A stretch of DNA of 64,000 nucleotides, taken from positions 4,331,001 through 4,395,000 of the forward strand of contig CM072871.1 in assembly GCA_036937835.1 (NCBI GenBank), written 5' to 3'. The position numbers and the translations under genes were made by a program. Below the pieces are notes generated by a model that saw nothing but the letters and a program-made list of their open reading frames with translations, did no database searches and had not been told where the DNA came from. Positions 1 to 14,053 of this stretch are shown one piece after another. Numbering within the stretch: position 1 is the first letter of the stretch; each line of letters begins with the position of its first letter. Source of the stretch: Pampus argenteus (Eukaryota; Chordata; Actinopteri; Scombriformes; Stromateidae).

Positions 1-2765
1 GGGAAAAAAAATTGAAATGAAACAGTTTTTATCAGCCTAAGTTATACCTACATGTATAAACGTTTGGCTGGCAGGCACAGAGTAACATACAATCATGTAG
101 GCAATCTAGACGCCAGCACCAAAGGTATTCTCTCACAAAACCTGGACAATTGGATAAACACCATATTTAGTTGGGCATCCGCAATTTTGGTGATTGCTAT
201 TTTATAAATAGAAATGTAAAACATTATGTTGCCATCTGAAAAATGTCATTAACAAAGTAATTTAATGACCTTATTGTGCTTGTCCGTAAACACGGATGAT
301 GAATGACTGTCTGGGTGAAGACAGTCTACAGTCTTTGTGTTAAATGGCTCTATATGGCCATGGGCATGACCATTATACATGAGTGGTAATAGAATAGTGT
401 TCTTATTAGGAATATACAGCATCTCCCATTCATAAAAGCTTTAAGTTGGGTTCAAAGTTGAGGTTAGTGCTGCATTTTGATCAAATTAGAGAACTCTTAG
501 AAAAAAACACACAATGGGAAATGTACATTTCACTCAGTGGAAACCAGTGAAACTCAATCTTAATTTTATTTTGCTTTTGTCACCCGAGAATCCCCAGAAT
601 GCCTTGCCCCTTCCTTTTCAGAAACAGGCTCAAACACGCGTGACACTCATGTGTATACATTAAAGATCTATGAATGAGGGAAATGGTTTTTGAAAGCTTC
701 ATAAGCAAAATAAACTACTGCAGTGGTTACAGTTTATTTCTTTAAGACCCCACTCTTTATATTTCCAAATTATGTGGCAATTTTTTTGACATATTTTATC
801 AGTGTGCAGGGTCTATAGAAGCATTTACATAGTTTAAAATCATACTTTCTTAGACACTAAAATTTGAGTGAAAAAAGAGGGCCAATGGTGATCAATAATG
901 ATATCAAATAGTACAAGGAAAAGTAGACTTTCACCCGATTTGCACTTTGACATAGTTCAATTGAGTGAAATATATTCTCTGCAAATAATGAGCCATGATT
1001 AGCCTGCTGATTACCTTGATGACTGACACTGAATACCCAGGTGGATTCAGTAACCTTATAGGGTCCCACTCAAGAGGATCAGACCTTTGAGTGCAGTCTG
1101 TGTTAGTCATCAGGCAAATGCCAGATAGTCATCACTCACACAACACTGAGGATGTGTGTGTGGGGGGGGATTCAGCCCAGCATTTCCTCTCCTTCAGTCA
1201 AAACATTAGATCCGTATTCTGACCTAGAAAACCAGACTGTTTACTCTGACTGGTAAACTGGCTGCTATCAGTGTTAAAGGGACAGGTTGTGTCAGCTTGG
1301 CTGCAGACCTGAATGCCCAGATGTACTGAGGAGCATTAAAAAACACAAATACTTCTGTTTCTCATCCATTTTGCAATACAGTCTTAATAAGATAAGAGGT
1401 CATATTTTACACAGTTTATCTAATGAGCAGCTCTCACAGAGAAGATAACATAACCCTAGTGGATATAAAAAAATATATCAACTACATACATTTAATATGT
1501 TCTTAGATTCTGCTTAACAACTTGTATTTTGTAAGTTAAAAACATTTTTCAGTATTTCCTGGATTTACTCTGCACTAGCTGTCAATCACTTGAGATTTTG
1601 TCACTGATAGGATACGTCACCATATGCCCAATTTCCATCTGTCAGTCTATTTTGTTGGGTTTTTTTGCAAATGAAAACTTAGCTGGGTCTTAATACTGGT
1701 CATGACATTTACACACTGGTCTAAGACTCTTGCCAGCATGTGCTAGTTGATGTTGTCACTGGATCTGATGATAGCTGCCTCCACTTTTCCCTTCAAGCAT
1801 GTTAAGAAGGAGACCCCTCCAGCCCTGTTTTTTCAGTCAGGCCCTTTTCTCAGCATTGTCAAGACTAGTCTAGGTTTTTGGCAGAAACTCCCTCCCCAGT
1901 GACAACATAATGGAAATATGAGAGGAACACCACCAAATACAGTAATACCATTTAATACAACAATGGCACAAAAAAATAAAAAATCCATAGATTTGACTCA
2001 ACACCTCTCTGACTCATCAACAATTCAACATTTTAATCTTCATAAAGTATTTTATTGCTCAGAAAAAAACATATTAATCCGCATTTTATTATAATTTGTC
2101 TACCTCGTGTATGATGTTTCAATAACTCAGTGGAACTGGGCATATCACATTTCTTTATGGTCACCAGTGAATTTGACCTACTTCTATTCAGGCTTAATGA
2201 CATTAGCATGTGAATGTCAAGGATATTTTCTCACCAGATCCTGTCAAAGGCCTGTGCTGCCAACATGCCAGCCCATATAGAGACCCAGGCTCAGCTAGCA
2301 GTTAGTGGCATTGTAAAGACATTACATGCTGTTGCAAACCAAATGAAACAGCACAGCAGTTGCACAAGGGGCCCATTTGTCATCTACTACCTTCTCTTTC
2401 CTGTGTTTTGCTTGAGTCATGCTCAACTCCTTGTCCCTCAACTGGTTCAGATGTGTGTAAAATGTGAATTTTGCAGGGTGGCATTTTATCCCTGTCAGAG
2501 TAGGTATACTATAACTTTTATATGGGATATAACAGATCAGTTCAATGTATGAGTGACGGCACTTGATTGAAACACAAGATATATCACTCCCGCAGTTTGT
2601 TTATCAGATATAATACTGTTTTTATTAAAGATGCTCTTAAATATAAGCATTGCAATGAGACAGACAGAAAAATATGCATATTGATATATATTGTCTCTTT
2701 TTTGCTTTATGTTACCTTTATAAATCCCCTTCACTTTCCAACATTATGTACCATTTATTCTGTAG
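1..2765. other. wdr27 intron (5' end off window)
   Basis: No splice-bounded coding segment was found upstream of the acceptor at 2765. The sequence is AT-rich and unique-looking, with short homopolymers. It is interpreted as the intron before the first visible wdr27 exon. Confidence 0.6.
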
Positions 2766-5700
2766 GTGTGTACGGCGTTATGAGAACCATCTAAATCGCT
2801 GCCATCCATGTTCTTCAGCCATCTCACCATGTGGTCGGTTCATCGCCTCTGGCTCTGAGGATAAGTGTGTAAGTTGTAAATACTTAAAGGGTTTCCTTAC
2901 ACAGTGTGTGCTTTAATGGATCAGACTCGTACTTACTTACTTACAGACTTAGATTTTCCATTGGGATAATTTAGCAATATTTAGATCTATGATAGTCATG
3001 GCTCTAGGGATGGCAGTATTGGCCTGTTGGTCCACATTGAAATATCTCAAGTGTTGGATGGATTATCATGAAATGTTGTAGAGACATTCATGCTTCCCAG
3101 AGGAGGAATCCTATTGACTTTGTAGATAAAGAGGCATACAAGGCAAATCATTCTGCCTTACTGCAGTAAACTGGCTTATGCATATGTTTTATTTATTTTT
3201 TAGATAACAATACTTAATCCATTTATATTGTAATTGACCTTGTTAAGTTGTAAGACAGCAGGAAAAAAATCAGCTTATCTTTATCAGTTTCACCCCCATT
3301 TAAGGTGAGGACTGTTTGTGCTTGAGTCAGAGATTTTTACTTGGACGCAGGCCTTTTTCCATAGAAGTCACATTCAACATTCATGTTGAAGCAGAACTGT
3401 TTAATTGCTTTTCCAGACTGTGCCTTATACTTGCTTTTAAGACGTTTTCAGTCGACTGCCTCCCTTTTCCTTATCCACCTCTCTTTTCTTCTGGTGTACA
3501 TACTTGTAGAAATTATTATTACTTGTAGAAGTTGTTATTAATTATGGAGAGCCAGCACAGCACGGACATTTGAGAGTATCTCTGTCGAAATCGGACATTT
3601 CCAGCCTTTCTTGGAAATCAGGAGCGTATACGGTAGTGAGCTACACCATATTTATTTGTAGCTGCCCTGAGACTTCTATATGCCAGACACATTTGTACTT
3701 GTCTTAATATTTCAAAAAGGCAATCATGGAAAAAAAGAACCTGAATATTCTAAAAAGACTCCCTAGACTCGTATTACACATTTTCCAGAAAAACATGGGG
3801 CCAAAAACAATCTAAGTGGAGTATCATTTCAGTGTGGTCAGTATTAACCTGTTATGCGTACAGTTGAAATACGGGATTTTTTTTCAGCCTTTGTCATGTC
3901 CCCTCTTGTCATATCAGAAGATACGTTAACTTCATGTTCACTTCACCTTTTTACTGCCCAGGTATTATTGCTCCGACTCTCCGCCTTAGTTAGTGTCGAT
4001 ATAAACTGATACATCCGGGTTTCCATGTGATATTTAAGCATTCTTTAAAGAACTTTCTCTTCCAAGTGTCTAATGCCCTTTTAGCCACCACACACATCAT
4101 ATGCCTTGGACAGGAGACCCATGGACTGCTTGACAGAGCTCACAAACATAATACAAAACAGCTGCAGGAATCTGATGAGTCGTCTTCTGGTAACAAACAT
4201 CCCCACATCTGTTTTTATCTGTGCTCATGGCACCGAAGCAAACGAATGGGACTTAAAGCGCACTGATTGTATATGAGGAGAAGAAGAAAAAACTACGCTA
4301 CCAAGCTGATCTCACATGTTCACATAACTATTGTAAGATGTCTAATTAAACGTTAATTTTAAGACCTCCACACAAGCTGTGCGGTGCGGATACGTCTTGT
4401 GACATTTTGTGGGAGTATAAAATCCACACCTACATAACGCCCGTGAGCAAAGGGTTGATTAATAACCTACTTTACTGTCTCAAAGCAGAAAATAACAACC
4501 TGCAGGGGTTTATTAAGATGAGTCTCAATGGCCATCGGATATTGAAGTGTTCAGTATTTGAGTGTCAGTACCCCTACTGAAACACACCCGTTCAAAACCT
4601 TAGTTTTAGAATTATATTCACATTTTTCTACAGAAGATGTGAAAAGTTTTAGTGGTTCAGTGTTTAATGTTGTCTTAACATAACCTGTACAAGTATTTTT
4701 CTGACCGAAAACGCGGCCTTAAATAATTCTGATTCAGATAAGGAAATATGTGATCACAAAACTGAGAACGAATGTATCCCACAACAACTGTCGATACTGG
4801 ATACAATACTCAAAACGCATTAAGCTTTAATTCCCAGCCCTAGATATATATATATTTTTAAATACATTGAACTTATCTCCAGAGCCGTTTGGATTTAGCC
4901 CATAGTTGTGATAACTATTTCTGGCACAGATATTGCATCATTTTATGTGTCTGTGATTACTAATATCAACAAAAGCCAAGTCTGTCTTTAGCTAATCTCT
5001 GAACATAATCACAAACTGCTGGTTATAATCAAGAAAACTTTAATCAGTGTGATAAGATGATAGATGTTGCTGTAAACTATGACGTGTAATCATTAGGTTT
5101 TCATACTGAATATGCTGAATACACACAAACAGCCAATGTACGTGACAACACAGAGACGCTAGCTGTACACACTGCTGTGCATGTGTCCGCTGGGCTGATT
5201 AAACTGGACTGATTAAACTTGTGAGCTTATTGTACAACCAAAGTGAGCTTCAGGGTGGGTCACCCTAAACAGAGCTTACACAAATTCTTCTATACATCTG
5301 CACATAACTGCATGGCTACACATTATGTCTACTTTTGTTAATTTTTCTCATTCATTTGAAATCTCATTCATTGCAGGCCTATGTGTATGACATCCGGAGC
5401 AGCAGCTACCTCCACAAACTTCAAAAACACTCAGAGACGGTGCTCAGCGTGGCTTTCAACCCTTCCACACCAGAGGTGAGAATCTGTCTTCCTCTATCTT
5501 TTTTATGTTGGTACTCCAAGAAGTTTCTTTATCTCTGCAAAATTCTTTCAGGAGTTGGAATGAAGATGTGCATTTTACTTAAACAAAACATTGAAATGCT
5601 GTAAGGGTTATTCAATTATTAGACAATTGATATTGTTAATATTTTTTGTACTGCCATCTGAACGATGAATGAAGGATGCAGTACAAAGAAAAAGAGCACT

Positions 5701-8700
5701 ATCTTAGAAGTCATGCATATACCATTTGTATCAAATATTACATAAAGTCAGCTGGTTACACAGGTCTGTAACTGCTCTGCTCTACCAAGTGTTTGCAAAG
5801 CAGGAATGATATCCTCAGGCTGAGGTCACATAGCAGGGCTTATTTAGCCCATCCCAGTTCGGGGTGGGTGGACTTTTATCTCAGTGAACTCCAGAATTTC
5901 TACCAGTAACCATGAAAGAATTTAATAGAACGATTGAAGTGGAACACAAGCAAGAATTAATAAAAATCTCAACTTTATATGATTTCTTGTATTTCAAACG
6001 TTTGAGCGTTTGTGTATTTGTCTGTCTACATGTACCATACAGTAAATACTGTACCATTTCAAAGTGCATTAACCCCAAACAAAAATGCTGCTTGCACATA
6101 TAACTATGTTTTGTCTAAATATTAGCCTCCTTGACCGATACCATTTTTATTTCAAACAAAATCTTTAGAGCGTTTCTCACAGGAAAAACGATTCCATTTG
6201 GAAACGTTTTTTTGTCCAGTTAATGATTTCCTTTGGTTCCTTTGGAACCAAAAGCATTTTGGTTCTGCAAAAGAAACATTTTAAAAAATGATATCGCAAC
6301 CTCTGCTGGATGTCACATGAGGCTTCTTGTTGACTGCCTTTTGGACTCGAGGCACATGTTTTAAATCTGCATGTCCATCTGTGTAACTCCATTCAGTTCA
6401 GCTTTGCTGCACAAAGATACATTCAAATTTCCAAGTTTGAAAGTGGAAAATTTGATCCATGGACATTTACTGGCTGAAATACGGTGATCTGCAGAGTATG
6501 AAGACGCACTTCATTAGTCAGAGCATGCTCGCTCTCCATCACAACGTCTGCACGTTCTGTTTTGTTTGAAAGGACATGTCATCAAAGCAGAAAATCAAAG
6601 GAAACAATAGGTGTCAGCACTACAGACTTATTTTTCAACAGGTGTCCTAAGGGGTTAAAAATTGCTTTAATCTTGTTAAAATTAATTTTTACATGTAAAT
6701 TAGGACACACATGTGACCACTTACTATTGTTGTAATACCTTGACAAATTATTTCCACGTTAAGATCTCGTAACTTCACATACATTCGTGCAAACAATCAA
6801 AGCCTTTGTCTTCAGTGTAATTTCAGCAATATAATTATTTTTCATGGAGGTCAGCTCTTATTAAAATCACTTTATATCAGATTCTATCCTCAGATCCGTG
6901 TCACTGACCACCTCATACTGCAGGAACCTGCCAAGATTTAACCAGATTGAAGTCGTAAAATTCACAAATGTATGAAAGAGTTAGAGGGCTCCAGAGGGTC
7001 TGCAGCTAAATAAAGAGACATGAGAAGTCTCTCCACCTTCACATGGGCACATCCTGGTTCAAACCAGGCTAGAAGTTATATGTTTCCAGCTTTAGAGTTA
7101 TGTCGATGCTGACAAGAATGACACAGACTAGACGAGAGCTGTGACACGACAGTGTTGAGTTTGGTACAGTCCCTGGGCTGGTGGGTTGCCATTTGTTTTG
7201 ATGCCCACTAAACCCCTTTGTATTAGGGGTTTAGTGGGCTTCATGCTTTTCAATATGCTTATTATATATTTAATTAAGTTGTATGTTTACTTGGGCAATT
7301 GTCTGTCTGACTTAAAAGTCTGTTCTGAGCACAGATGTAGTTGATCATAACATAAATCTGCCTTAACATATAACCACTAATACTGTAATACTGAATTACA
7401 GCTTCTTATTGCACAAAAAGTCTGCACTAACAAACTATCTCATCCAGTGTTTATCAAGCAAATTTTTGAATGCAATTAACACACAGCTGCGTCATGAGTG
7501 CTCACCGCAGCACAGCTACATTTTTGTCTGCTCGCCCAGATGGACAGACCTGTTCTTCATCAATGACTAAAATCAACATCCACTGGCCTATTTTATCTTT
7601 CTCGGGAAATCTTAGCGAGAGGAAGGCCATTACAATTCTTATCAAATCGAGACAAAACTCAGACTGAAAGTGAATGGTTCTCTTGGCAAGACTTTTATAT
7701 GCACACACTGACTCAGCTTCAGACTAATTATAAATCACACGTGGGGCTGTAATAGTAAGAAAAAGCATTGCATGTCCGGTAAAAAGTTGTCCACAAGATT
7801 CATTTCTTATTTCACCCAAAACTTGCTATTGTAAAGCCCTCATACGATAGCTTGAGATGTTTGAGACCTCCTAATATATTATCTCAGCATCGTGGCTTAG
7901 TCATGGGAAACAGTTCAGTCTGTCAGAAAGAATCTTTATGTCTGGGAAAATGTCAGGATTTCTAATTATTTCAAGATGCTGCAGATTTGAGTTTAATAGA
8001 ATCAAGAATCTTACACCTTCAGCTCTCTTTCTATCTCTTTGTAATATAGCTGCGACTGTAGAGATGTCTCCAATCATTTCAGTGTTAGACAATTTTATAG
8101 GTCATTTAAATCTTACTAATTAACGAAGCGTTAGTGAAAGTGTGTGGTCTTGTGAGGCTGCTTCTTATTATTGACTGTGATGGATGTGTACACATCCTAC
8201 TTTATTTGTCTTTTGCTCATGGCCAAAACCAACTTATAAATAAAGAAAATATTAGAAGTTAGAAGTAATACAAACACAAGAAGTCCTGGGAAGCGGTCGG
8301 TCAGTCTTGACATAAGTAAGACAAAGAGCGTGTGATAATATGATAGCATTGCTGTATTTCCTGAGCCTGTGGTGTTTTTTAAACACATGAAAAAAAACCA
8401 ACCCAAAAACAACAACAAAAAAAATGTGTCCACAACCTGTGCTCGCCTTACTTTTTAGGCCACATCTCAGCGCCAGATGTTTTTAGAACCATCACACAAA
8501 GATAATGCAATGCATATTTTCCACTCATGTTTTCCACTCTAATGCTTAAAAGACCATCAAGGCGGCAAATCTGCCTCCACGGTTCACTCCCTCAGCTTTA
8601 CCCTCCTGTACTTAACTCTGTAATGAAAGATCCCAACTCTTACTCACTTCACTTTGTTGTCTTGTAAAATGAAAATGTGGGATTTCATGTGGCATACCTC

Positions 8701-11700
8701 TGTAAAGTTTCACAAGTTCCCCTGTGTTGGACCTAAATCTGCAGCTATAAAAGTTGACTTGCAATTTTTTTTTATAGAAGTACCTTGGGTTGTGCCTGAA
8801 ACCAAGTCAGTGGTGATACTGTATCTGCAGTTACTTCCTCCAGTCAGTTCAGAGAAACAGGTTACTAGGTCAGACTAGAGAAATAGGCTTCATGCAGCTG
8901 TTGCTCTACTTGGGTTAATCAGGTTTGTCTCATCCCAAATTATATCTCCTATTACATTGTTCCACATCAGCAGTGGATACATCTTCGTGGCATTTGTGTG
9001 AAGTGGATTCCTTGCATGAGTGTTGTCCTTACTTTGTTTTTTTCAATGAACTATATGCTTGCTGTGAACACTGACAAAGCTATGCTGACGTATACAGTTT
9101 TTTTTTAAATTATAAGAAAAGTTAGTGAACCCCTTGTCTATTGTTACATCTATTGCTAAATAACCGAGTGGGAGATGAATGGAAATGGTTCTTTGGAATC
9201 TGCAAAGTAAACATTAAAACAAATGAATTTCAGTGGAAAAAAGAAGAATAACAAAAATCAAACAGAGAACAAAACAAAGTGCGTATTGTCAGGATACAGC
9301 AAACCTCAGAACAGGAAAAAGAGAAAAACAGAATACAAACATGCACTTCTGTTTTCCTCGTGATATCCACTCGAAAATAAACAAGTATTTTCTAAAGATG
9401 AGGACATGACACAGTACTAATTATGTAGTTTCAGACTTAATCCTGAAAAATTGAGTTTTGCTTTAAATAATCCTCAACCGGGTGTGCTTGTTTTACAGCA
9501 TTTATAAGCAAAATTTTAAAAGAAACATGTTTCTCAGTTTAAAAAGAGAGAAGTTTTGAAAGAGTGTGTGAAAGTATACCAAAACTGTACTTGAAGATCA
9601 ATCGATGAAAGTTTAAGCAACCTGACACAGTCCAATTGGAAAGTGTGTGTGTGTGTGTGTGAGAGAGAAAACACACAAACTCAAGACACAGTCAGTGACA
9701 TTTTCTGTTGTTGAACCGATGTGCTCATTTCTGTGTATCCTTGAGCAAGAATGTCAATCCCTCTCCGTTCCAGAGACGCTGCTGCACTCTGACATGTCTT
9801 GTCCATTTTTAAATGCACGTTTTTTTGTTTTTTTTTTCTCAGAAGGGGATATGAAATGAAACAAAATCCAAATTGGTATGAAATATGAACTATGAGACAC
9901 TGTTGACTGTAAACTTTTGATTTAGTGAGAAGTTTCTGAACTCTCCTCAAGTTCTTGGGACCTCATTTGCTCTTCATGTGTTGGAGTTATGTGTAGGACT
10001 GTGACCGCTTACTGACCCCAGCAGCTGTCTCTAAAAGTTAGCATGTACTATCATCCCAACTAAAAAGATGGACAATGAGTGAATCATTCGATTGGCTTTC
10101 AAGCTCAGTGCTACTCCTGTCTCCATATGTCAGAAAGTATTGTCTTTGCTCTTTGCAGGCAGGAAAAAAAAACGCAGCTGGCGTCCCACTAGACCTTTTT
10201 TTAACGTGTCATTTCACTTGTGGCCATTTGGCGTTTGAAAATCCATTCGCACTGCTTAGTCCTTCCTTTTAAAAAGAACTAATTTATCCCTCTGTTCCTC
10301 CTTTATTGACCCCAGAGAGCAAAGCTCTTCCTGGTGGCCAGACAGCAAATACAGAGGTGGGCTCTGCCGTCAGCTCCAGAATGTCACATCAGAGTGAGAC
10401 ACAGACTGTGCTGAGACAGCCTCTCTGAAATCAACTGGCCTGTGTTCAGCACAGCTGGAGCAGCAATCGACAGGAAGTTAGTGATGGTGCTTTACACATA
10501 TCATTAAAAAAAAACCATTATACTTGTTAGGTGTATCGCCCGTGAAAATCATCTCACCACTGGACTCTAGCATTTGCACAATCTGTGCTGTGATGAAACT
10601 TTTTTTTTGAAACAGCTGACACCTGAAGATCTGAAGTTGTCATGTTGAAATAATTACGTGTTCTGTCATTGTGTCAGTTTGTTCATTGTTTTTGTTGAAG
10701 ACACACAACTCCTGGAACAAACACATGAAAAGCTGTCAGCGCGGTTGTGTCTGTGCTGCTCTGTGCTCTGTTACGTTCGCTCAGATGGGCCTGTCCGGGC
10801 CTTATTAATGATATCTACCCACACAGACTGCCAGACACTGGCTGGGTGGAAGATGGATGAACAGGGAGTCTGAGCTGGAAAGAATTTACTTATTTGGATT
10901 GATCAGAATTGTGCATATTAATAATAATACATACACATAAATATTAATGTATATATGATGCATAAATATAGATTTCTATTACTCACCCCTACCGATACTA
11001 TAGTTTTGTTTTCATGGTGACCACGGTGACCGTCTGCTCCTTTTCCATCTGTCGCATGTCTTCCTTGCCGTCAGCATGTACAGTACAGAACATCCTGGTA
11101 CGTTGGCATTTGTGAAGTCTGTGCTCTACAAGTGATGAATGTGATCCTTTGAGAGGGAAAACACATCGCTCCTCACATCAAAGCCTCCATACCAGCGTCT
11201 GCAGACGAACATTTTCTCTCATCCAGGATGCCAATATTTGACAATAAGTGTTCACCGCTGAAAATCCAACCCACATTGCATTCTTAATAATATTTTTTAT
11301 TTCTGCTTTGAACTATTGATTTGTTGTGCTTTTTCCGCGGTTTTGGGCCAACGTGCCTGACGATAACTTTCGATTATGTGATGTGGGTGACACACCGTGT
11401 AAATTTTTAAATCTGATTTATGATCCCACAATTCCTCAAAAGTTATTGAATGAGTTTGACTTTTGACTTTAATATAAAAAAAAAAATGAAGGAAGGAAAC
11501 AAACACGTTATTAAAGAATAATATTAAAGGAGATGCAGCCCACATTTTCTCCATTGTTCCTCATGCGTGACCTGTGTCTTGAGAATATGGATGATCATAT
11601 GTCTAAGAACAAAAAAGTGAAACACGTAATGGATTGTTACATAACTTTGAAATATATAACAGCAGTTACTGCATTGCATAATGACATCTGACGTCATAAA

Positions 11701-14053
11701 TAAATCTTGAAGAAAAAAAAACGAAAAAAAAACCCTGTGGTCCTTAGAAGTGGGATATTCAAGGAAAGTCAAATAACTCAGTTGTGATGGCCCAGCATGA
11801 CCCCCTGCTCTACAGTGAATGAGCTCACCAGAAACTCTGACCTCTGACCCTAAAGGTCGCCTAAAAAACCGTCAGTCTTCATCAGCTTAGCTCGCTTTAG
11901 CCTCAGTGAACAAAGGGTTGAAGGTTGCAGAGCTGGAATGTGTCAGATTACAGATGTTTGCTGTAAGTGTATCATGTAAATAGATATAGATCTTAATGTT
12001 TTTGGCACCTTTTTTTTTTTTTTTAAAGAAAATCTGTGATCTGTGTTTATTTTTAAGTTCTCTTTTGTATTTACACAGAGGAGTGACTGAGTGAAATGTT
12101 TTGGCGATTACACAGTCTAATGGTTTTGGATAGCAGTTAATGAAGAGAGCTGGGGTTGCTAATGCAGCTGCTCTCTGACCCTCTTAAGTTTTAAGTAGCT
12201 ATTTTAACAGCCCGGGGGCAGAACCCAGACAGCTAGGCTATTATTGATTAAGGTCATAGAGGCGGTGAAAGAGGAGTCCATGTAGATAGAAGAGTGAGTG
12301 AAATGAGCTGTCAAACTATTTCATGGACCAGTCCCAAACATTTTAATATGCTAATATGTACAACGCGTGACATTGTGGGTGCTTTTGTTTGTCTTCGGGA
12401 ACCACACACACCTGGACATCCTCTCTGTGTCTATAGGAGCAGGGCTACAAGGATTACCCGTCAAAGAAAATCCACCATAGTCTAGTTCTTGTATGTTTGA
12501 GTCATCCTCAGACCTCCACTATTGTGCCTCCCTTTCCCAGCACAGGCATCTGCTTGCTGGTAAAAGATGATTTCTTCTACATAAAACAACTTTAGTACAT
12601 GGGAAAAAATGTTGGACTATTGTTGTACCTAAATGTGGTTTTTATCACTGCTTTGGCAAATAGTTGTTTTCCAAGATCGTCACTGTTGGTATGTTTTAAA
12701 AATATACTCTACTCTTTACAAGCACCTTAAAATCTCTGAAATCACCATAAAGGACATTGATGTACCACAGCAGATCTGCAATTTCAGCCAAGCATCCCCG
12801 TTTAATTTGCAGTGTGTGTTTTGGTGGGTTGCCTTCACTTATTTGGGGCGGCACAGTGGCTCAGTGGTTTGCACTGTTGCCTTAAGGCAAGAAGGGTTCA
12901 CATCTTTCTGTGTAGCGTTTGCATGTTGTCCCTGTGTTTCAGTTTCCTCCCACCATCAAACACATGTATGTTATGATCAATGCTGCTGGCAAAAGAGCTG
13001 GAGTTGGTCCACGGGCCACTGCTCCTAGTATGTGTGTGTGTGTGAGTGTGTATAAATCAATTTCCCCAAAGGAATCAATAGTAATTTTTATTGTTATTAT
13101 TTTTCATCACGCAGGCTTTGTGAAACCCTTTGAGACTGTAAATGAGAATAAATAACCTTGGCTTCAATTAGTATGAAATAGACTTAAAATGTTTTGCTAT
13201 TACGCCCTGGTCTTACGCGGCACATAGGCTTGAAAATCAAGTGAAAATAATGGTTGTTTGATCATATTATACTGTACACTGTATTCTCGGCAGCTGCAGC
13301 AGATATGAATATGCATCACAAGCCACAATCTGAACCCCAAATGATTGGTTTCCTATTGATACAGCTGCTGATCAGCTGTCAGACTGTTGAGGTAATGCTT
13401 GCTCACCCTTGTCAGCTCCACTGGCTGATAGAAGGAGATGAGATAATGCTCCTTTCTCGCTAAGAAATATAGCAAAGATGTGATTGTGTGCATGTGTGCT
13501 GCATCCATGTGTTAGTTACTCTGTGTGTGCGTGTGTGTGTGTGTTTGTGCATGCTGAAATGGGTGCGGGTTGATGTTAGTTTATTGATGTGTGGGTGCCT
13601 TATTAATGTGTAAACAGTTGACTCACCATAACTAGCACTGGCAAGAACCTCAAGCAGGCAAGAACGTCTTATTAAACAAAGTTATATAACGGGGTTCAGG
13701 CCAGGCAGCTTCACGTTTTTTTGTGTGTGTGTGTGTGATAAATGGCAGGTATGGAAAATCAGGATTCTGTATGGGGCTTGACCTAGGTGATGCTAGTCGT
13801 CTTTAAGGAAGCAGGTGTGCTGTTATGCAATATGTTTCTATAAATAGAGACTGAAGGAGAGTGATATGTGACACAGTTTCTGCAAATTTTGATCCACAGA
13901 GTAAAAGCTGAATGTGATATCTTTCTTTTTGTTTTGTTTTTTTTTCTCTCGTAGCTGCTGACAGGGACTCTGGACGGAAAGCTAAGGCTGTTTCACTCTA
14001 GCAGCGGAGCCAGTGCTGCTGTGCATAGCGTCCCCCCCAACATGAATGTGTAA
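2766..14053 (+). CDS. wdr27: WD repeat-containing protein 27, last three coding exons (5' part off window)
   Basis: Three exons with matching phases: 2766-2868, 5377-5475 and 13955-14053 (TAA at 14051). Together they encode the C-terminal WD40 blades. Visible segments are 'AISPCGRFIASGSEDKC', then 'AYVYDIRSSSYLHKLQKHS', 'VLSVAFNPSTPE' and 'LLTGTLDGKLRLF', followed by a short tail ending PPNMNV. The SGSEDK/YVYD and TGTLDGKLRLF strings are typical WD40 strand c-d patterns. WD proteins of this kind are scaffolds; the molecular role of WDR27 is poorly known. The first exon begins with one base that completes a codon from an upstream exon, so most of the gene lies left of the window. The assignment rests on the C-terminal sequence and on thbs2 lying next downstream on the same strand, as in human. 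Introns are 2.5 and 8.5 kb. The exon structure is secure; the gene name is slightly less so. Confidence 0.85.
2998..3130 (-). repeat. fragment of a dispersed teleost repeat
   Basis: The stretch containing 'GGCTCTAGGGATGGCAGT' and 'TTGGATGGATTATCATGAAAT' aligns with the reverse complement of about 25020-25110 in the same window (shared TCTCAA..TTGGATGGAT core, then an acattcat-like block and a gaatcct/gatgaat block). The two are therefore copies of one dispersed family in opposite orientation. From memory, this family is common in percomorph fish genomes; I do not know its class. Confidence 0.65.
7203..7239. repeat. perfect 15-bp inverted repeat (hairpin) in wdr27 intron
   Basis: GCCCACTAAACCCCT at 7203-7217 is exactly complementary to AGGGGTTTAGTGGGC at 7225-7239, with a 7-base loop. 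Flanking bases do not extend the pairing. No function is evident. Confidence 0.9.
9643..9660. repeat. (GT)n microsatellite
   Basis: Nine uninterrupted GT units followed by GAGAGAG. Confidence 0.9.
12844..13110 (+). mobile_element. degenerate tRNA-like SINE-type repeat
   Basis: It begins with 'GGGGCGGCACAGTGGCTCAG' and continues 'TGGTTTGCACTGTTGCCTTA', which resembles a tRNA/Pol III A-box head. A 'GTTTGCATGTTGTCCCTGTG' block and a 'TTTCCTCCCACC' block follow. These elements in this order are, from memory, the hallmark of a repeat abundant in teleost genomes. The expected B-box-like GGTTCGA has decayed to 'GGGTTCACATC'. The 3' boundary is approximate. Confidence 0.65.
13522..13738. repeat. GT-rich microsatellite tracts
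   Basis: Two GT-rich runs, 13522-13545 (interrupted) and 13722-13738, separated by about 175 bases of unique sequence just upstream of the last wdr27 exon. Confidence 0.8.

Larger units (their letters stand above)
5476..13954. other. last intron of wdr27 (8.5 kb)
   Basis: The intron runs from the donor after 5475 (gtgaga) to the acceptor at 13953-13954. It contains the 7203-7239 hairpin, a (GT)9 run at 9643-9660, a tRNA-like SINE-type repeat at about 12844-13110, and further GT tracts at 13522-13545 and 13722-13738. No additional exon is needed, because the flanking exons join in phase. Confidence 0.8.

Noticed and set aside
12844..12960. Possible functional tRNA gene
   Set aside because: The A-box-like head is followed by a decayed B-box and no acceptor-stem complementarity; it fits a SINE-type repeat instead.
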